Shown: positions 50,441-60,136 of the stretch, piece after piece
How the letters are laid out: the number at the start of each line of letters is the position of its first letter
Numbering within the stretch: position 1 is the stretch's first letter
Assembly: GCF_003533305.1 (NCBI RefSeq)
Contig: NZ_DOEH01000010.1
Coordinates: 239,094-303,093, forward strand
Reading direction: 5' to 3'
From: Providencia sp.
GTDB taxonomy: Bacteria > Pseudomonadota > Gammaproteobacteria > Enterobacterales > Enterobacteriaceae
Length of the DNA: 64,000 bases
Notes under the pieces: model-generated
What the model was told of the DNA's origin: nothing
Databases searched by the model: none
What the model saw: the letters and a program-made list of their open reading frames with translations, nothing else
Position numbers and translations under genes: made by a program

Positions 50441-51916
50441 TTAATTGCCGACAGAAATCTTCTTCATATCCATCATATACCCGCGTAAAGTCTTACCGAT
50501 GGCCTCAATTGGGTGATTACGGATAGCTTCATTGATATCACGCAACTGCGCATTATCAGTTCCGTTATCTGCAACAGGCTTAGCTAAGTCACCCGCTTGT
50601 ACTTTTGTCATAAATTCTTTTAACATCGGTACCGCTGCGAATGAGAACAAATAGTTACCATATTCTGCGGTATCTGAAATAACGACGTTCATTTCATATA
50701 AACGCTTACGCGCAATAGTGTTAGCAATCAATGGCAGCTCATGCAATGACTCATAATAAGCTGATTCTTCAAGAATACCGGCTTCTAACATAGTATCGAA
50801 TGCTAATTCTACACCCGCTTTAACCATCGCAACTAGCAGTACGCCATGGTCAAAATATTCTTGTTCTGGAATTTTACCATCATACTCTGGATAATTTTCA
50901 AATGCTGAATTACCCGTTTCTTCACGCCATGTCAGCAAGTTTTTATCATCATTTGCCCAGTCAGCCATCATATTTGATGAGAACTCACCTGAAATAATGT
51001 CATCCATGTGTTTATGGAACAATGGTGCCATAATGGTCTTCAATTGCTCAGATAACGCATATGCACGCGCTTTTGCTGGATTAGATAAACGATCCATCAT
51101 CAGCGTGATGCCGCCTTGTTTCAGTGCTTCGGTAATCGTTTCCCAACCGAACTGAATCAATTTACCTGCATAACCTGGCGCTACACCGTCTGCAACCATT
51201 TTGTCATAGCTCAGTAAAGCGCCGGCTTGCAACATACCACACAGAATGGTTTGCTCGCCCATCAAGTCAGATTTAACTTCAGCAACAAATGACGATTCCA
51301 GAACACCAGCACGATGACCGCCTGTCGCTGCGGCCCATGCTTTAGCGATAGCCATACCTTCACCTTGAGGGTCATTCTCTGGGTGAACTGCAATCAACGT
51401 TGGAACACCAAAGCCGCGTTTATATTCTTCACGAACTTCAGTACCTGGACATTTCGGTGCAACCATCACAACAGTAATATCTTTACGGATCTCTTCGCCA
51501 ACTTCAACAATGTTAAAACCATGGGAGTAACCCAGTGCAGCACCTTGTTTCATCATAGGCTGAACAGCACGAACAACGGTAGAATGTTGTTTGTCTGGCG
51601 TTAAGTTAACCACTAAATCCGCTTCTGGGATCAGTTCTTCATAGGTGCCAACTTTAAAACCATTTTCTGTCGCTTTACGCCATGAAGCGCGTTTTTCGCT
51701 AATTGCTTCTGCGCGTAATGCATAAGCAATATCCAAACCTGAGTCGCGCATATTTAGACCTTGATTTAGGCCTTGAGCACCACAACCGACGATGACGATT
51801 TTTTTACCTTTCAGATAACCAGCTTCATCCGCAAATTCTTCGCGGCTCATGAAACGGCATTTACCTAATTGCGCTAACTGCTCGCGCAAATTCAATGTGT
51901 TGAAATAATTCGCCAT
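50441..51916 (-). CDS. ilvC: Ketol-acid reductoisomerase (class II)
   Basis: NADPH- and Mg-dependent isomeroreductase of valine and isoleucine synthesis. The 491-aa length is that of the long, duplicated-domain class II enzyme of enterobacteria. The NADPH site is [23 protein letters not shown] (44-49 GCGAQG), followed by [13 protein letters not shown]. Metal/substrate residues occur in [14 protein letters not shown]. It is divergent from its activator ilvY across 188 bases. Confidence 0.97.
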   Translation of the reverse strand: MANYFNTLNLREQLAQLGKCRFMSREEFADEAGYLKGKKIVIVGCGAQGLNQGLNMRDSGLDIAYALRAEAISEKRASWRKATENGFKVGTYEELIPEADLVVNLTPDKQHSTVVRAVQPMMKQGAALGYSHGFNIVEVGEEIRKDITVVMVAPKCPGTEVREEYKRGFGVPTLIAVHPENDPQGEGMAIAKAWAAATGGHRAGVLESSFVAEVKSDLMGEQTILCGMLQAGALLSYDKMVADGVAPGYAGKLIQFGWETITEALKQGGITLMMDRLSNPAKARAYALSEQLKTIMAPLFHKHMDDIISGEFSSNMMADWANDDKNLLTWREETGNSAFENYPEYDGKIPEQEYFDHGVLLVAMVKAGVELAFDTMLEAGILEESAYYESLHELPLIANTIARKRLYEMNVVISDTAEYGNYLFSFAAVPMLKEFMTKVQAGDLAKPVADNGTDNAQLRDINEAIRNHPIEAIGKTLRGYMMDMKKISVGN

Positions 51917-52057
51917 TGTCGTACTCCATTGTTCAGTAGTGTTCTGTTGTATTTGTTATGTCAGATAATTTATTAATCTGTTGCTCATTATTGAGCTGCT
52001 ATAAAGTTACTATATGCGAAGAATCACATTGCTTAAATTGATATATTAACAATACAA

Positions 52058-52076
52058 TGTTGCATAAATCGCAATA
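52058..52076. promoter_or_regulatory. Candidate IlvY operator
   Basis: TGTTGCATAAATCGCAATA is an inverted repeat (TTGC-N7-GCAA) with the spacing of LysR-type operators, located between the divergent ilvC and ilvY. IlvY with acetolactate activates ilvC in E. coli. The exact operator is inferred from symmetry only. Confidence 0.4.
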
Positions 52077-52104
52077 ACGATAATTACGGTCACTTGAGGT
52101 ACAA

Positions 52105-53001
52105 ATGGATATCCGAGATTTAAAGCTATTTTTGCATTTAGCCGAGAGCTGCCATTTTGGCCGTACATCGAAAGCCATGTATATCAGCCCTTCAACGCTA
52201 TCACGACAAATACAGCGGCTTGAGGAACAATTGGGGCATCCATTATTTATTCGCGATAGCCGCTCAGTAAAATTAACGCAAGCAGGTGATCACCTTAAGC
52301 AATTTGCTCAGCAGACTTTATTACAGTATCAACAATTACAACATGTACTCAATCAGCAAAGTCCCTCTTTAAGTGGTGAGTTACGGATTTTTTGTTCAGT
52401 TACAGCGGCTTACAGTCATTTACCTCAAGTGCTCGACAAATTTCGTGCTTTGCATCCTTTGGTTGAAATAAAACTGACTACTGGTGATGCCGCTGACGCA
52501 GTTGAAAAAATTGAAACGAAAGAGGCCGATCTGGGTATTGCGGGTAAACCAGAACGACTCCCTGATAATGTGAGTTTCACTAAAATTGGAGAAATTCCAT
52601 TAGTGCTGATCGCACCATCGCTACCTTGTGCGGTGCGTACCATGGTCATGGAAGAAAAACCTGATTGGTCAACTGTGCCTTTTATCCTGCCAGAGCATGG
52701 GCCATCACGTAAACGTATCGAGCTATGGTTTCGCCGCCATAACATCAATAACCCGGTCATATACGCTACGGTATCCGGACACGAAGCCATTGTATCGATG
52801 GTAGCGCTTGGCTGTGGTATCGCATTAATACCCAGTGTTGTTGTCGATAATAGCCCAGAGCCTGTTCGTAGCCGGATCTGCCAATTAGAAAATATTTCGA
52901 TGGTCGAACCATTTGAGCTTGGCGTCTGCCTATTAAGCAAACGCCTAAACGAACCACTGATAAAAGCATTTTGGGAATTACTCCCAGAACACCTAATCTA
53001 A
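52105..53001 (+). CDS. ilvY: LysR-type activator IlvY
   Basis: A 298-aa LysR-family regulator that activates ilvC when acetolactate or acetohydroxybutyrate is present. The winged helix-turn-helix is at about 15-60 (ESCHFGRTSKAMYISPSTLSRQIQRLEEQLG). The effector domain contains LTTGDAADAVEKIETKEADLGIAG and VALGCGIALIPSVVV. Its 3' end overlaps the 3' end of the convergent ilvA by nine bases. Confidence 0.95.
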   Translation: MDIRDLKLFLHLAESCHFGRTSKAMYISPSTLSRQIQRLEEQLGHPLFIRDSRSVKLTQAGDHLKQFAQQTLLQYQQLQHVLNQQSPSLSGELRIFCSVTAAYSHLPQVLDKFRALHPLVEIKLTTGDAADAVEKIETKEADLGIAGKPERLPDNVSFTKIGEIPLVLIAPSLPCAVRTMVMEEKPDWSTVPFILPEHGPSRKRIELWFRRHNINNPVIYATVSGHEAIVSMVALGCGIALIPSVVVDNSPEPVRSRICQLENISMVEPFELGVCLLSKRLNEPLIKAFWELLPEHLI

Positions 53002-54567
53002 GGTTTTGGGATCATCTTGCGGGGCTAAAAAGAAGCGGAATGACGGATTTCCCGTTTCATCATGATGCTCATAACCAAGAGCATCAAGATGTCTATCAAA
53101 ACGTACCTCAGGGCCCGAAAGCTCAAATGCAGCCAATACGCGACCATAATCAGTACCATGACTGCGATAATGAAATAACGTAATATTCCAATACGTTCCC
53201 AAGGTCTCTAAAAACTTCAATAACGCCCCTGGAGACTCTGGGAACTCAAAACTATATAATCTTTCTTCTAAAGGCTTCGACGGACGACCACCAATCATAT
53301 AACGGACATGAAGCTTCGCCATTTCATCATCTGACAAATCAGCAACTTCATAGCCATTATTCTGTAATTCTTGAATAATCTCAAGCCGCTCATTTTCACC
53401 GCCATTCAAACGAACACCAACAAAAATACAAGCGCGATCCGGTGCTGCATCCGTGTAACGATAATTAAATTCTGTAATTAAGCGGTGACCTAAGAGCTGA
53501 CAGAATCGTAAAAAACTGCCTTTTTTCTCAGGAATAGTGACGGCCAATAGGGCTTCTCTTTGCTCTCCAAGCTCACAACGCTCAGAAATATAACGCAATC
53601 CATGAAAATTCATATTTGCGCCAGAAAGAATATGGGCTAAACGTTCACCTTTAATGTTGTGCTGCTGAACATATTTTTTTAACCCAGCCAATGCGATAGC
53701 ACCCGATGGCTCTGCAATTGCCCGAACATCTTCAAAAATATCTTTCAGTGCAGCACAAATAGAGTCACTATCAACCGTAATCACATCATCAACATACTGC
53801 TGACATATCCTAAAGGTTTCATCGCCAATGCGCTTTACGGCAACACCTTCGGCAAATAAACCGACTCTAGGTAAATCAACAGGATGCCCTGCCTCTAACG
53901 CGGCCTTTAAGCACGCAGAATCTTCAGCTTCAACACCAATGATTTTAATTTCAGGCATTAGATGTTTAATTAATACGGCCACACCTGCGATTAACCCACC
54001 GCCACCAACAGGAATAAAAATACGATCCAAATGTGCGTCTTGTTGTAATAATTCAAGGGCAATTGTCGCTTGCCCTGCAATGACTAAAGGATGATCAAAA
54101 GGTGGCACAAAGGTGTAACCTTCCTCCTCTGCCATGGCTATCGCTTTTGCTTTTGCTTCATCAAAATTAGCACCATACAAAATGGCTTCGCCACCAAAGC
54201 TACGAACGGCATCAACTTTAATGTCGGCTGTCGCCGTTGGCATCACAATTTTAGCATTAATGCCAACACGCTGAGCTGATAGCGCAACACCTTGTGCATG
54301 ATTACCGGCAGAGGCCGTCACCACGCCTTTTGCTTTTTGCTCTTCCGTTAAGCTAGCAATCATGGCATATGCACCACGTAGTTTAAAACTATGAACAGGC
54401 TGTCTATCTTCACGTTTGACTAAAATAGTGTTACCCAAACGCAAAGATATTTTTTCCATTTTTTGGAGTGGCGTAACCGTCGCCACTTCATAAACCGGCG
54501 CGCTTAGCGCCGCTTTCAAGTAATCCGCCCCTGAAGGAGCTACTGGTAACGGTTTTGCTGCTGCCAC
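52993..54567 (-). CDS. ilvA: Threonine ammonia-lyase, biosynthetic
   Basis: PLP enzyme making 2-oxobutanoate from threonine, the isoleucine-inhibited first step. The 524-aa product has K62 in VHSFKLRGAYAM, SAGNHAQGVALSA, the PLP phosphate loop VGGGGLIAGVAV, and two C-terminal ACT-like regulatory regions (RYMIGGRPSKPLEERLYSFEFPESPGALLKFL). The start is GTG 54567 with TAGGAGG inside the 3' end of ilvD, two bases after the ilvD stop. It is the last gene of ilvLGMEDA. Confidence 0.97.
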   Translation of the reverse strand: MAAAKPLPVAPSGADYLKAALSAPVYEVATVTPLQKMEKISLRLGNTILVKREDRQPVHSFKLRGAYAMIASLTEEQKAKGVVTASAGNHAQGVALSAQRVGINAKIVMPTATADIKVDAVRSFGGEAILYGANFDEAKAKAIAMAEEEGYTFVPPFDHPLVIAGQATIALELLQQDAHLDRIFIPVGGGGLIAGVAVLIKHLMPEIKIIGVEAEDSACLKAALEAGHPVDLPRVGLFAEGVAVKRIGDETFRICQQYVDDVITVDSDSICAALKDIFEDVRAIAEPSGAIALAGLKKYVQQHNIKGERLAHILSGANMNFHGLRYISERCELGEQREALLAVTIPEKKGSFLRFCQLLGHRLITEFNYRYTDAAPDRACIFVGVRLNGGENERLEIIQELQNNGYEVADLSDDEMAKLHVRYMIGGRPSKPLEERLYSFEFPESPGALLKFLETLGTYWNITLFHYRSHGTDYGRVLAAFELSGPEVRFDRHLDALGYEHHDETGNPSFRFFLAPQDDPKTLD

Positions 54568-54569
54568 AA

Positions 54570-56420
54570 TCAGCCTCCTAGCTTCGATTTATCGCGTACA
54601 GCGCCTTTATCCGCACTGGTCGCCAAAGAAGCATAAGCACGCAATGCAAAAGAAACTTCACGTTGACGATTACGAGGGGTATACGCTTTTTCACCACGAG
54701 CAAGTTCCGCATCACGACGTTTTGTTAGCTCATCTTCGCTAACTACTAGTGCCATTGTTCTTTTCGGAATATCGATATCAATAATGTCACCGTCTTGAAC
54801 TAAAGCTAATAAGCCACCACTTGCCGCTTCTGGTGAAATATGTCCAATAGAAAGCCCTGAACTACCACCAGAGAAACGTCCATCAGTGATCAACGCACAA
54901 CTCTTGCCGAGTCCCATAGATTTCAGGTAAGACGTTGGGTAAAGCATTTCCTGCATACCTGGGCCACCTTTTGGCCCTTCGTAGCGGATAACAACCACAT
55001 CGCCTTCCACTATTTTGCCACCAAGAACAGCATCAACCGCATCATCTTGGCTTTCAAAAACTTTCGCTGGACCTCTGAATGTTAAACTGCCTTCATCAAC
55101 ACCCGCAGTTTTAACAATACAGCCATTTTCCGCAATATTACCCGACAGAATAGCCAAACCACCATCTAAACTATAAGCATGTTCAAGGTTGCGAATACAT
55201 CCATTTTCGCGATCTGTATCCAGCGATGGCCAACGACAACTTTGAGAGAATGCTTTCGTCGTACGAATACCCGCTGGACCCGCAGAAAACATAGATTTCA
55301 CTGCGTCATCTTTAGTCAACATAACATCATATTGAGCTAACATTTCTTGGAAAGTCAGTCCTAAAATATTAGTCACATCTTCTTGTAATAAACCAGCACG
55401 GCTGAGCTCACCCAAAATACCAATAACACCACCAGCGCGATGTACATCTTCCATGTGATATTTTTGCGTACTTGGTGCAACTTTGCACAAATGTGGAACT
55501 TTGCGAGATAAACGATCGATATCATCCATCGTGAAATCAATTTCTGCTTCTTGTGCTGCCGCCAATAAGTGTAAAACGGTATTGGTTGAGCCACCCATCG
55601 CAATATCCAACGTCATTGCATTTTCAAACGCAGACTTATTAGCAATATTACGCGGTAATGCACTTTCATCATCTTTTTCGTAATAACGTTTTGTAAGTTC
55701 AACAATGCGTTTACCCGCGTTGATAAACAACATTTCACGATCAGAATGAGTCGCTAGCAATGAGCCATTCCCTGGTTGTGATAGCCCAAGCGCCTCAGTC
55801 AAACAGTTCATTGAGTTTGCAGTAAACATACCCGAGCAGGAGCCACACGTTGGACAAGCTGAACGCTCAATTTGGTCACTGACTTCATCGCTAACATTCG
55901 GGTTTGCCCCTTGGATCATTGCATCAACTAAATCCAACTTAATAATTTGATCTGAAAGCTTAGTTTTACCCGCTTCCATCGGGCCACCCGATACAAAGAT
56001 AACAGGAATATTCAGGCGTAAAGCTGCCATCAACATACCTGGGGTAATTTTATCGCAGTTCGAAATACAGACCATCGCATCAGCACAATGCGCATTAACC
56101 ATGTATTCAACGGAGTCAGCAATCAATTCACGGGAAGGTAAGGAGTACAGCATTCCGCCATGCCCCATCGCAATACCATCATCAACAGCGATAGTGTTGA
56201 ACTCTTTTGCAACACCACCTGAATTTTCAATATGTTCTGCGACTAGCCTACCTAAGTCACGTAAGTGAACATGCCCTGGAACGAACTGAGTGAATGAGTT
56301 AACAACTGCAATAATTGGTTTTCCAAAATCATCATCAGTCATACCTGTCGCACGCCATAATGCGCGAGCACCAGCCATGTTGCGGCCATGAGTGGTTGTT
56401 GCTGAACGGTACTTAGGCAT
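54570..56420 (-). CDS. ilvD: Dihydroxy-acid dehydratase
   Basis: Fe-S enzyme for valine, leucine and isoleucine synthesis. From ATG 56420 the product is 616 aa, the E. coli length, beginning [20 protein letters not shown]. Cluster ligands are in [11 protein letters not shown] and [18 protein letters not shown]. The 3' signature is [20 protein letters not shown] lies seven bases before the start; the frame open to 56510 is not used. Confidence 0.97.
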   Translation of the reverse strand: MPKYRSATTTHGRNMAGARALWRATGMTDDDFGKPIIAVVNSFTQFVPGHVHLRDLGRLVAEHIENSGGVAKEFNTIAVDDGIAMGHGGMLYSLPSRELIADSVEYMVNAHCADAMVCISNCDKITPGMLMAALRLNIPVIFVSGGPMEAGKTKLSDQIIKLDLVDAMIQGANPNVSDEVSDQIERSACPTCGSCSGMFTANSMNCLTEALGLSQPGNGSLLATHSDREMLFINAGKRIVELTKRYYEKDDESALPRNIANKSAFENAMTLDIAMGGSTNTVLHLLAAAQEAEIDFTMDDIDRLSRKVPHLCKVAPSTQKYHMEDVHRAGGVIGILGELSRAGLLQEDVTNILGLTFQEMLAQYDVMLTKDDAVKSMFSAGPAGIRTTKAFSQSCRWPSLDTDRENGCIRNLEHAYSLDGGLAILSGNIAENGCIVKTAGVDEGSLTFRGPAKVFESQDDAVDAVLGGKIVEGDVVVIRYEGPKGGPGMQEMLYPTSYLKSMGLGKSCALITDGRFSGGSSGLSIGHISPEAASGGLLALVQDGDIIDIDIPKRTMALVVSEDELTKRRDAELARGEKAYTPRNRQREVSFALRAYASLATSADKGAVRDKSKLGG

Positions 56421-56474
56421 ATCTTTACTCCCGAGTTTAAAACAGGCGGGGAACGACCGCCTGTAAATCAGTTT

Positions 56475-56554
56475 GTACCCAAAATAATTATAATTGCAGG
56501 TAATCAGCAAGTGACAATAACCAACACCCCTGCAATTTGAAGTATGACGGGTAT
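56475..56554. repeat. Truncated ERIC element between ilvE and ilvD
   Basis: The right end CCTGCAATTTGAAGTATGACGGGTAT (given as positions 56529-56554) is the canonical ERIC terminus. The left end GTACCC...ATAATTGCAGG is its degraded inverse. The centre retains AAGTGACAATAACCAAC but lacks about 45 bases. It lies inside the ilvGMEDA operon and would form a hairpin in the mRNA. Confidence 0.75.
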
Positions 56555-56564
56555 GTATTATTCG

Positions 56565-57494
56565 TTATTGAGGGTTAATTGGATCTAACCAGCCCCATTT
56601 ATCTTCTGTTGTACCGTCAAATAAACCAAAGAATGCTTGTTGGATTTTTTTCGTTACTGGACCACAACGACCGATACCCACTTCGATACCATCGACACTG
56701 CGTACAGGGGTTATCTCAGCAGCAGTTCCGGTCATGAAAACTTCATCAGCAAGATAAAGAGACTCACGAGACAATGTTTGCTCACGAACTTCAATTCCCA
56801 TATCTTTTGCTAGAGTCAAAATTGCATCACGAGTGATCCCAGGTAATGCGGATGACGTAAATGGCGGTGTAAATAAAATACCATCTTTGACTTCAAATAT
56901 ATTTTCACCCGCACCTTCAGATAAATAACCATGCACATCTAATGCAATACCTTCTTGATAACCATGGCGACGAGCTTCGCTACCAACAAGTAAAGATGAC
57001 AAGTAATTACCACCCGCTTTTGCACCAGTAGGGATCGTATTTGGTGCCACACGATTCCAAGAAGAGACCATAGCATCAATACCTTGGTCTAATGCATCTT
57101 CACCTAAATATGCACCCCATGGGAATGCAGCCATGATCACATCAGTACTGTAACCATCTGGTGGATTAACACCCATACCAACATCACCTACAAAAACTAA
57201 AGGGCGAATATAAGCACTGACTAAGTTATTTTCACGCAATGTTTTACGACAAGCTTCCATTAATTCTTCAACACTATAGCTGACAGGCATGCGGTAAATT
57301 TTTGCAGAATCACGCAAACGTTGCATATGCTCACGATGACGAAAGACCACCGGACCTTTATGTGAGTCATAGCAACGTACGCCTTCAAATACTGATGTCC
57401 CATAATGCAGTGCGTGAGACATTACGTGAACTTTTGCATCAGCCCATGGCGTCATTTCACCGTTAAACCAAATAAAGTCAGCTTTCTTAGTCAT
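56565..57494 (-). CDS. ilvE: Branched-chain amino acid aminotransferase
   Basis: Class IV PLP aminotransferase for Ile, Leu and Val. The 309-aa product has HYGTSVFEGVRCYDSHKGPVVFR, the catalytic K159 in GAKAGGNYLSSLLVG, and LSEGAGENIFEVKDGILFTPP. AAGGAA is upstream of ATG 57494. The longer frame to 57560 would overlap ilvM deeply and lacks family support. Confidence 0.97.
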   Translation of the reverse strand: MTKKADFIWFNGEMTPWADAKVHVMSHALHYGTSVFEGVRCYDSHKGPVVFRHREHMQRLRDSAKIYRMPVSYSVEELMEACRKTLRENNLVSAYIRPLVFVGDVGMGVNPPDGYSTDVIMAAFPWGAYLGEDALDQGIDAMVSSWNRVAPNTIPTGAKAGGNYLSSLLVGSEARRHGYQEGIALDVHGYLSEGAGENIFEVKDGILFTPPFTSSALPGITRDAILTLAKDMGIEVREQTLSRESLYLADEVFMTGTAAEITPVRSVDGIEVGIGRCGPVTKKIQQAFFGLFDGTTEDKWGWLDPINPQ

Positions 57495-57507
57495 TTTATT
57501 TATTTCC

Positions 57508-57777
57508 TTACATTGCACTTTGTGTGCGTAATAGTCGTGATTCTTGTTGTAGTATTTCAACTTCTGTAATGTCTGCCAGTTTAGTTAACTGTGCGCAAAG
57601 CTGTGTTAACGGTCTCTGGCTACTTACAGTAAGCTCTATATTCACATTATCGCCATCTGCCGATTGGCCCATATTCATAGCATTTATACGAAATCCACGA
57701 TGGCGTGTAACACGTAATATACGCTCTAAAACCTCAGGACGGAAACGGGCTAATATTGAGAGTTGATGTTGCATCAT
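57508..57777 (-). CDS. ilvM: Acetolactate synthase II small subunit
   Basis: An 89-aa ACT-domain regulatory subunit of acetohydroxyacid synthase II. Starting [29 protein letters not shown], it matches E. coli IlvM. The ATG overlaps the ilvG stop (ATGA), so the two subunits are translationally coupled. ilvE follows after 13 bases. Confidence 0.95.
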   Translation of the reverse strand: MMQHQLSILARFRPEVLERILRVTRHRGFRINAMNMGQSADGDNVNIELTVSSQRPLTQLCAQLTKLADITEVEILQQESRLLRTQSAM

Positions 57778-59420
57778 AACGGTTTCTCCATCATTTTTTC
57801 ATTACTCGCCCCTGGTGGAACCAATGGCCAGACGTTTTCTAATTCATTAATTGATACCTGTAATAAAAATGCGCCGTCGCTATTAAGCAATTCATCTAAT
57901 GCCCCATCTACTTCTGATTTGCAGGTAATACGACGCCCTGGGATATCAAAAGCACTTGCCAATGCCACAAAATCAGGGTTATCAGTCAAAATAGTTTCAC
58001 TATAACGCTGTTCAAAAAATAACTCTTGCCATTGACGAACCATACCTAAACGTTGGTTATCTAACAATAGGATCTTAACAGGCAGTTTTTTACGCTTAAT
58101 GGTGCCAAGCTCTTGAACATTCATCATAAAAGAACCATCACCAGAGACACAAACAACCGTATCTTGCGGTCTGGCAACTTGTGCGCCAATCGCAGCTGGA
58201 ACACCAAATCCCATCGTTCCAAGGCCACTTGATGTTAAAAAATTTTCAGGGCCATCAACAGTAATATGTTGTGCTGACCACATTTGGTGTTGCCCTACGT
58301 CTGTCGTCACAACAGTATTCGGTTTCATTTTGTCGGCGAGTTGTTTTAACAACAAAGGCGCATAAATAAGCTCGCCGGGATGATCATAGCGCCAACCAAA
58401 CTCTTTTTTCAGCTGCTGGACTTCCTGCTGCCAATGAGAAATGGACTTTCTTAACATTAATTCAGGTAGTAGTGCTTTCGCATCTCCTAACAAAGCCACA
58501 TGTGTTTGACGTAATTTATCTAATTCAACGTGGTCTATATCGATGTGAATAACTTTGGCATTTGGTGCAAAGGTATTTAGCTTACCGGTTACCCTATCAT
58601 CAAAACGCGCGCCTACGGCTATCAACAAATCACAACGCTGCACCGAGATATTAGCGGCTTTAGTCCCATGCATACCTAGCATGCCCAAATAGTTATCATC
58701 CGAAGGTGTCACGGCACCTAACCCTTTGAGCGTAACAACTGAAGGAATGCCGGTATAATCAATAAAAGCTCTTAATTCTTTAATCGCTCCAGACATACCA
58801 ACACCACCACCAATGTATAACATTGGTTTTTCTGATTGCTCTAGCAGCATTCTTGCCTGCTGAATTTCATCAGTTGCCATTACCATGTCTTGCTCGACAG
58901 GCATCAAATAAGGGGATAGCTCAGCATGTTGTAGTTGAATATCTTTCGGAATATCAATCAGTACAGGTCCAGGACGCCCACTATTTGCGATTGCGAAAGC
59001 TTCAGCAAGGATGCGAGGTAAATCTTCTATCGAATCAACTAAAAAACTATGCTTAGTACAGGCAAGAGACAAACCTAAAACGTCCACTTCCTGAAAGGCG
59101 TCAGTTCCGATAAAATCTGAAGCGACTTGCCCTGTGATAGCAACAACAGGCACAGAATCTAACAATGCATCGGCAAGACCTGTAATAACATTGGTCGCTC
59201 CGGGTCCTGAAGTCGCGATACAAACGCCCGTTTTACCTGTTGAACGTGCATAGCCAATTGCAGCAATGACAGCGCCTTGCTCATGGCGACATAGTAAATG
59301 TTCAACACCACCATCGTACAATGCATCGTAAACAGGCATGATAGCCCCACCAGGATACCCAAAAACAGTATCAACCCCTTGCGTTCGTAATGCCTGAACT
59401 AACCACTGTGCTCCGTTCAT
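57774..59420 (-). CDS. ilvG: Acetolactate synthase II large subunit, intact
   Basis: TPP- and FAD-dependent catalytic subunit of valine-resistant acetohydroxyacid synthase II. The 548-aa frame is uninterrupted, unlike E. coli K-12, where ilvG carries a frameshift. Key sequences are [30 protein letters not shown] with the TPP-activating Glu, [17 protein letters not shown], and the TPP motif [19 protein letters not shown]...[27 protein letters not shown] precedes ATG 59420. Confidence 0.97.
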   Translation of the reverse strand: MNGAQWLVQALRTQGVDTVFGYPGGAIMPVYDALYDGGVEHLLCRHEQGAVIAAIGYARSTGKTGVCIATSGPGATNVITGLADALLDSVPVVAITGQVASDFIGTDAFQEVDVLGLSLACTKHSFLVDSIEDLPRILAEAFAIANSGRPGPVLIDIPKDIQLQHAELSPYLMPVEQDMVMATDEIQQARMLLEQSEKPMLYIGGGVGMSGAIKELRAFIDYTGIPSVVTLKGLGAVTPSDDNYLGMLGMHGTKAANISVQRCDLLIAVGARFDDRVTGKLNTFAPNAKVIHIDIDHVELDKLRQTHVALLGDAKALLPELMLRKSISHWQQEVQQLKKEFGWRYDHPGELIYAPLLLKQLADKMKPNTVVTTDVGQHQMWSAQHITVDGPENFLTSSGLGTMGFGVPAAIGAQVARPQDTVVCVSGDGSFMMNVQELGTIKRKKLPVKILLLDNQRLGMVRQWQELFFEQRYSETILTDNPDFVALASAFDIPGRRITCKSEVDGALDELLNSDGAFLLQVSINELENVWPLVPPGASNEKMMEKPL

Positions 59421-59506
59421 GCTCTGCTCCTGTCTGTCGATTACTTTATTTGTTTGTATTTATTTTATTTTTTGTGAAATTTTTTATTTTGATAAACATT
59501 TATGTC

Positions 59507-59540
59507 AAAAAAAACCCCGCGCCTTTCGGTGCGGGGTTCT
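59507..59540 (-). terminator. ilv attenuator
   Basis: On the minus strand AACCCCGC pairs with GCGGGGTT around ACCGAAAGGC, followed by eight T residues. It lies 18 bases past the ilvL stop and is the terminator half of the multivalent Ile/Val/Leu attenuator before ilvG. Confidence 0.93.
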
Positions 59541-59555
59541 CGTAAGATTTAGCTA

Positions 59556-59657
59556 TTATTTCAGCTTTCGTCGTCCAAGTGCAGCCCCGCACGGTGGGAT
59601 AATAATCACCACCACGCTAATAATAATTAGGCTAACTGCTTGGATAAATGCGTTCAT
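59556..59657 (-). CDS. ilvL: ilv operon leader peptide IlvL
   Basis: A 33-codon ORF rich in Ile, Val and Leu codons: MNAFIQAVSLIIISVVVIII, then PPCGAALGRRKLK. It matches the E. coli ilvGMEDA leader peptide in length and in its SVVVIIIPPCGAALGR core. Ribosome stalling at these codons when charged Ile, Val or Leu tRNA is scarce lets the antiterminator form and the ilv operon be read. Confidence 0.93.
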   Translation of the reverse strand: MNAFIQAVSLIIISVVVIIIPPCGAALGRRKLK

Positions 59658-60136
59658 AAACGGTATCTTTTTCAACATTATTCGTTATCTTTATTAAAGA
59701 GTTATCATTTTAAAAATCATTTGACAACTTTTATTTATTTTATTTATTTTCTAAATGTTTATTTCAATAAAAATCAATTAATTACAAACAAAACAACATA
59801 ATAAACCACCATTTCATGAAAAAACAAACAATCAGACCTGCCGATAATCACATGCTCAGCAATATAAACCAACTCAATATTTCGCGCTTTATCCAATAAA
59901 AACATTATTTAATCATTATTTTTTCTCTTTAGTTTCATCACGCATCCAATATTCCAATAAATAAAAAATCATATCAATGCTGATAAAAACGCATTACGAA
60001 GCGCTTCGCAAGAAATTAAATAGTTTTTAAATTTGACAATTAAATTGTCGAGTAGCTTCGCAAAAATAAAGTATACAGGATGAAAGTTAACTAATTTCTC
60101 ACAGAATATTACTCTGTGTATTCAATGAGGAAATTT
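59658..60136. other. ilvL-comM divergent intergenic region
   Basis: About 480 AT-rich bases with no gene. On the minus strand TTGTCA about 55 bases before ilvL may be the -35 of the ilv promoter. On the comM side there is a perfect 15-base palindrome at 60035-60049. Confidence 0.45.
60035..60049. promoter_or_regulatory. Perfect palindrome upstream of comM
   Basis: GACAATTAAATTGTC is symmetric about its centre, 88 bases before the comM start. It is flanked by GCTTCGCAA direct repeats (60003-60011 and 60055-60063). It is a possible operator for an unknown regulator or part of the promoter; no family is assigned. Confidence 0.3.

Noticed and set aside
52425..52940. 171-codon open frame opposite ilvY
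   Set aside because: It lies fully antisense to a well-supported LysR gene, has no ribosome binding site, and its composition is that of a mirrored coding frame.
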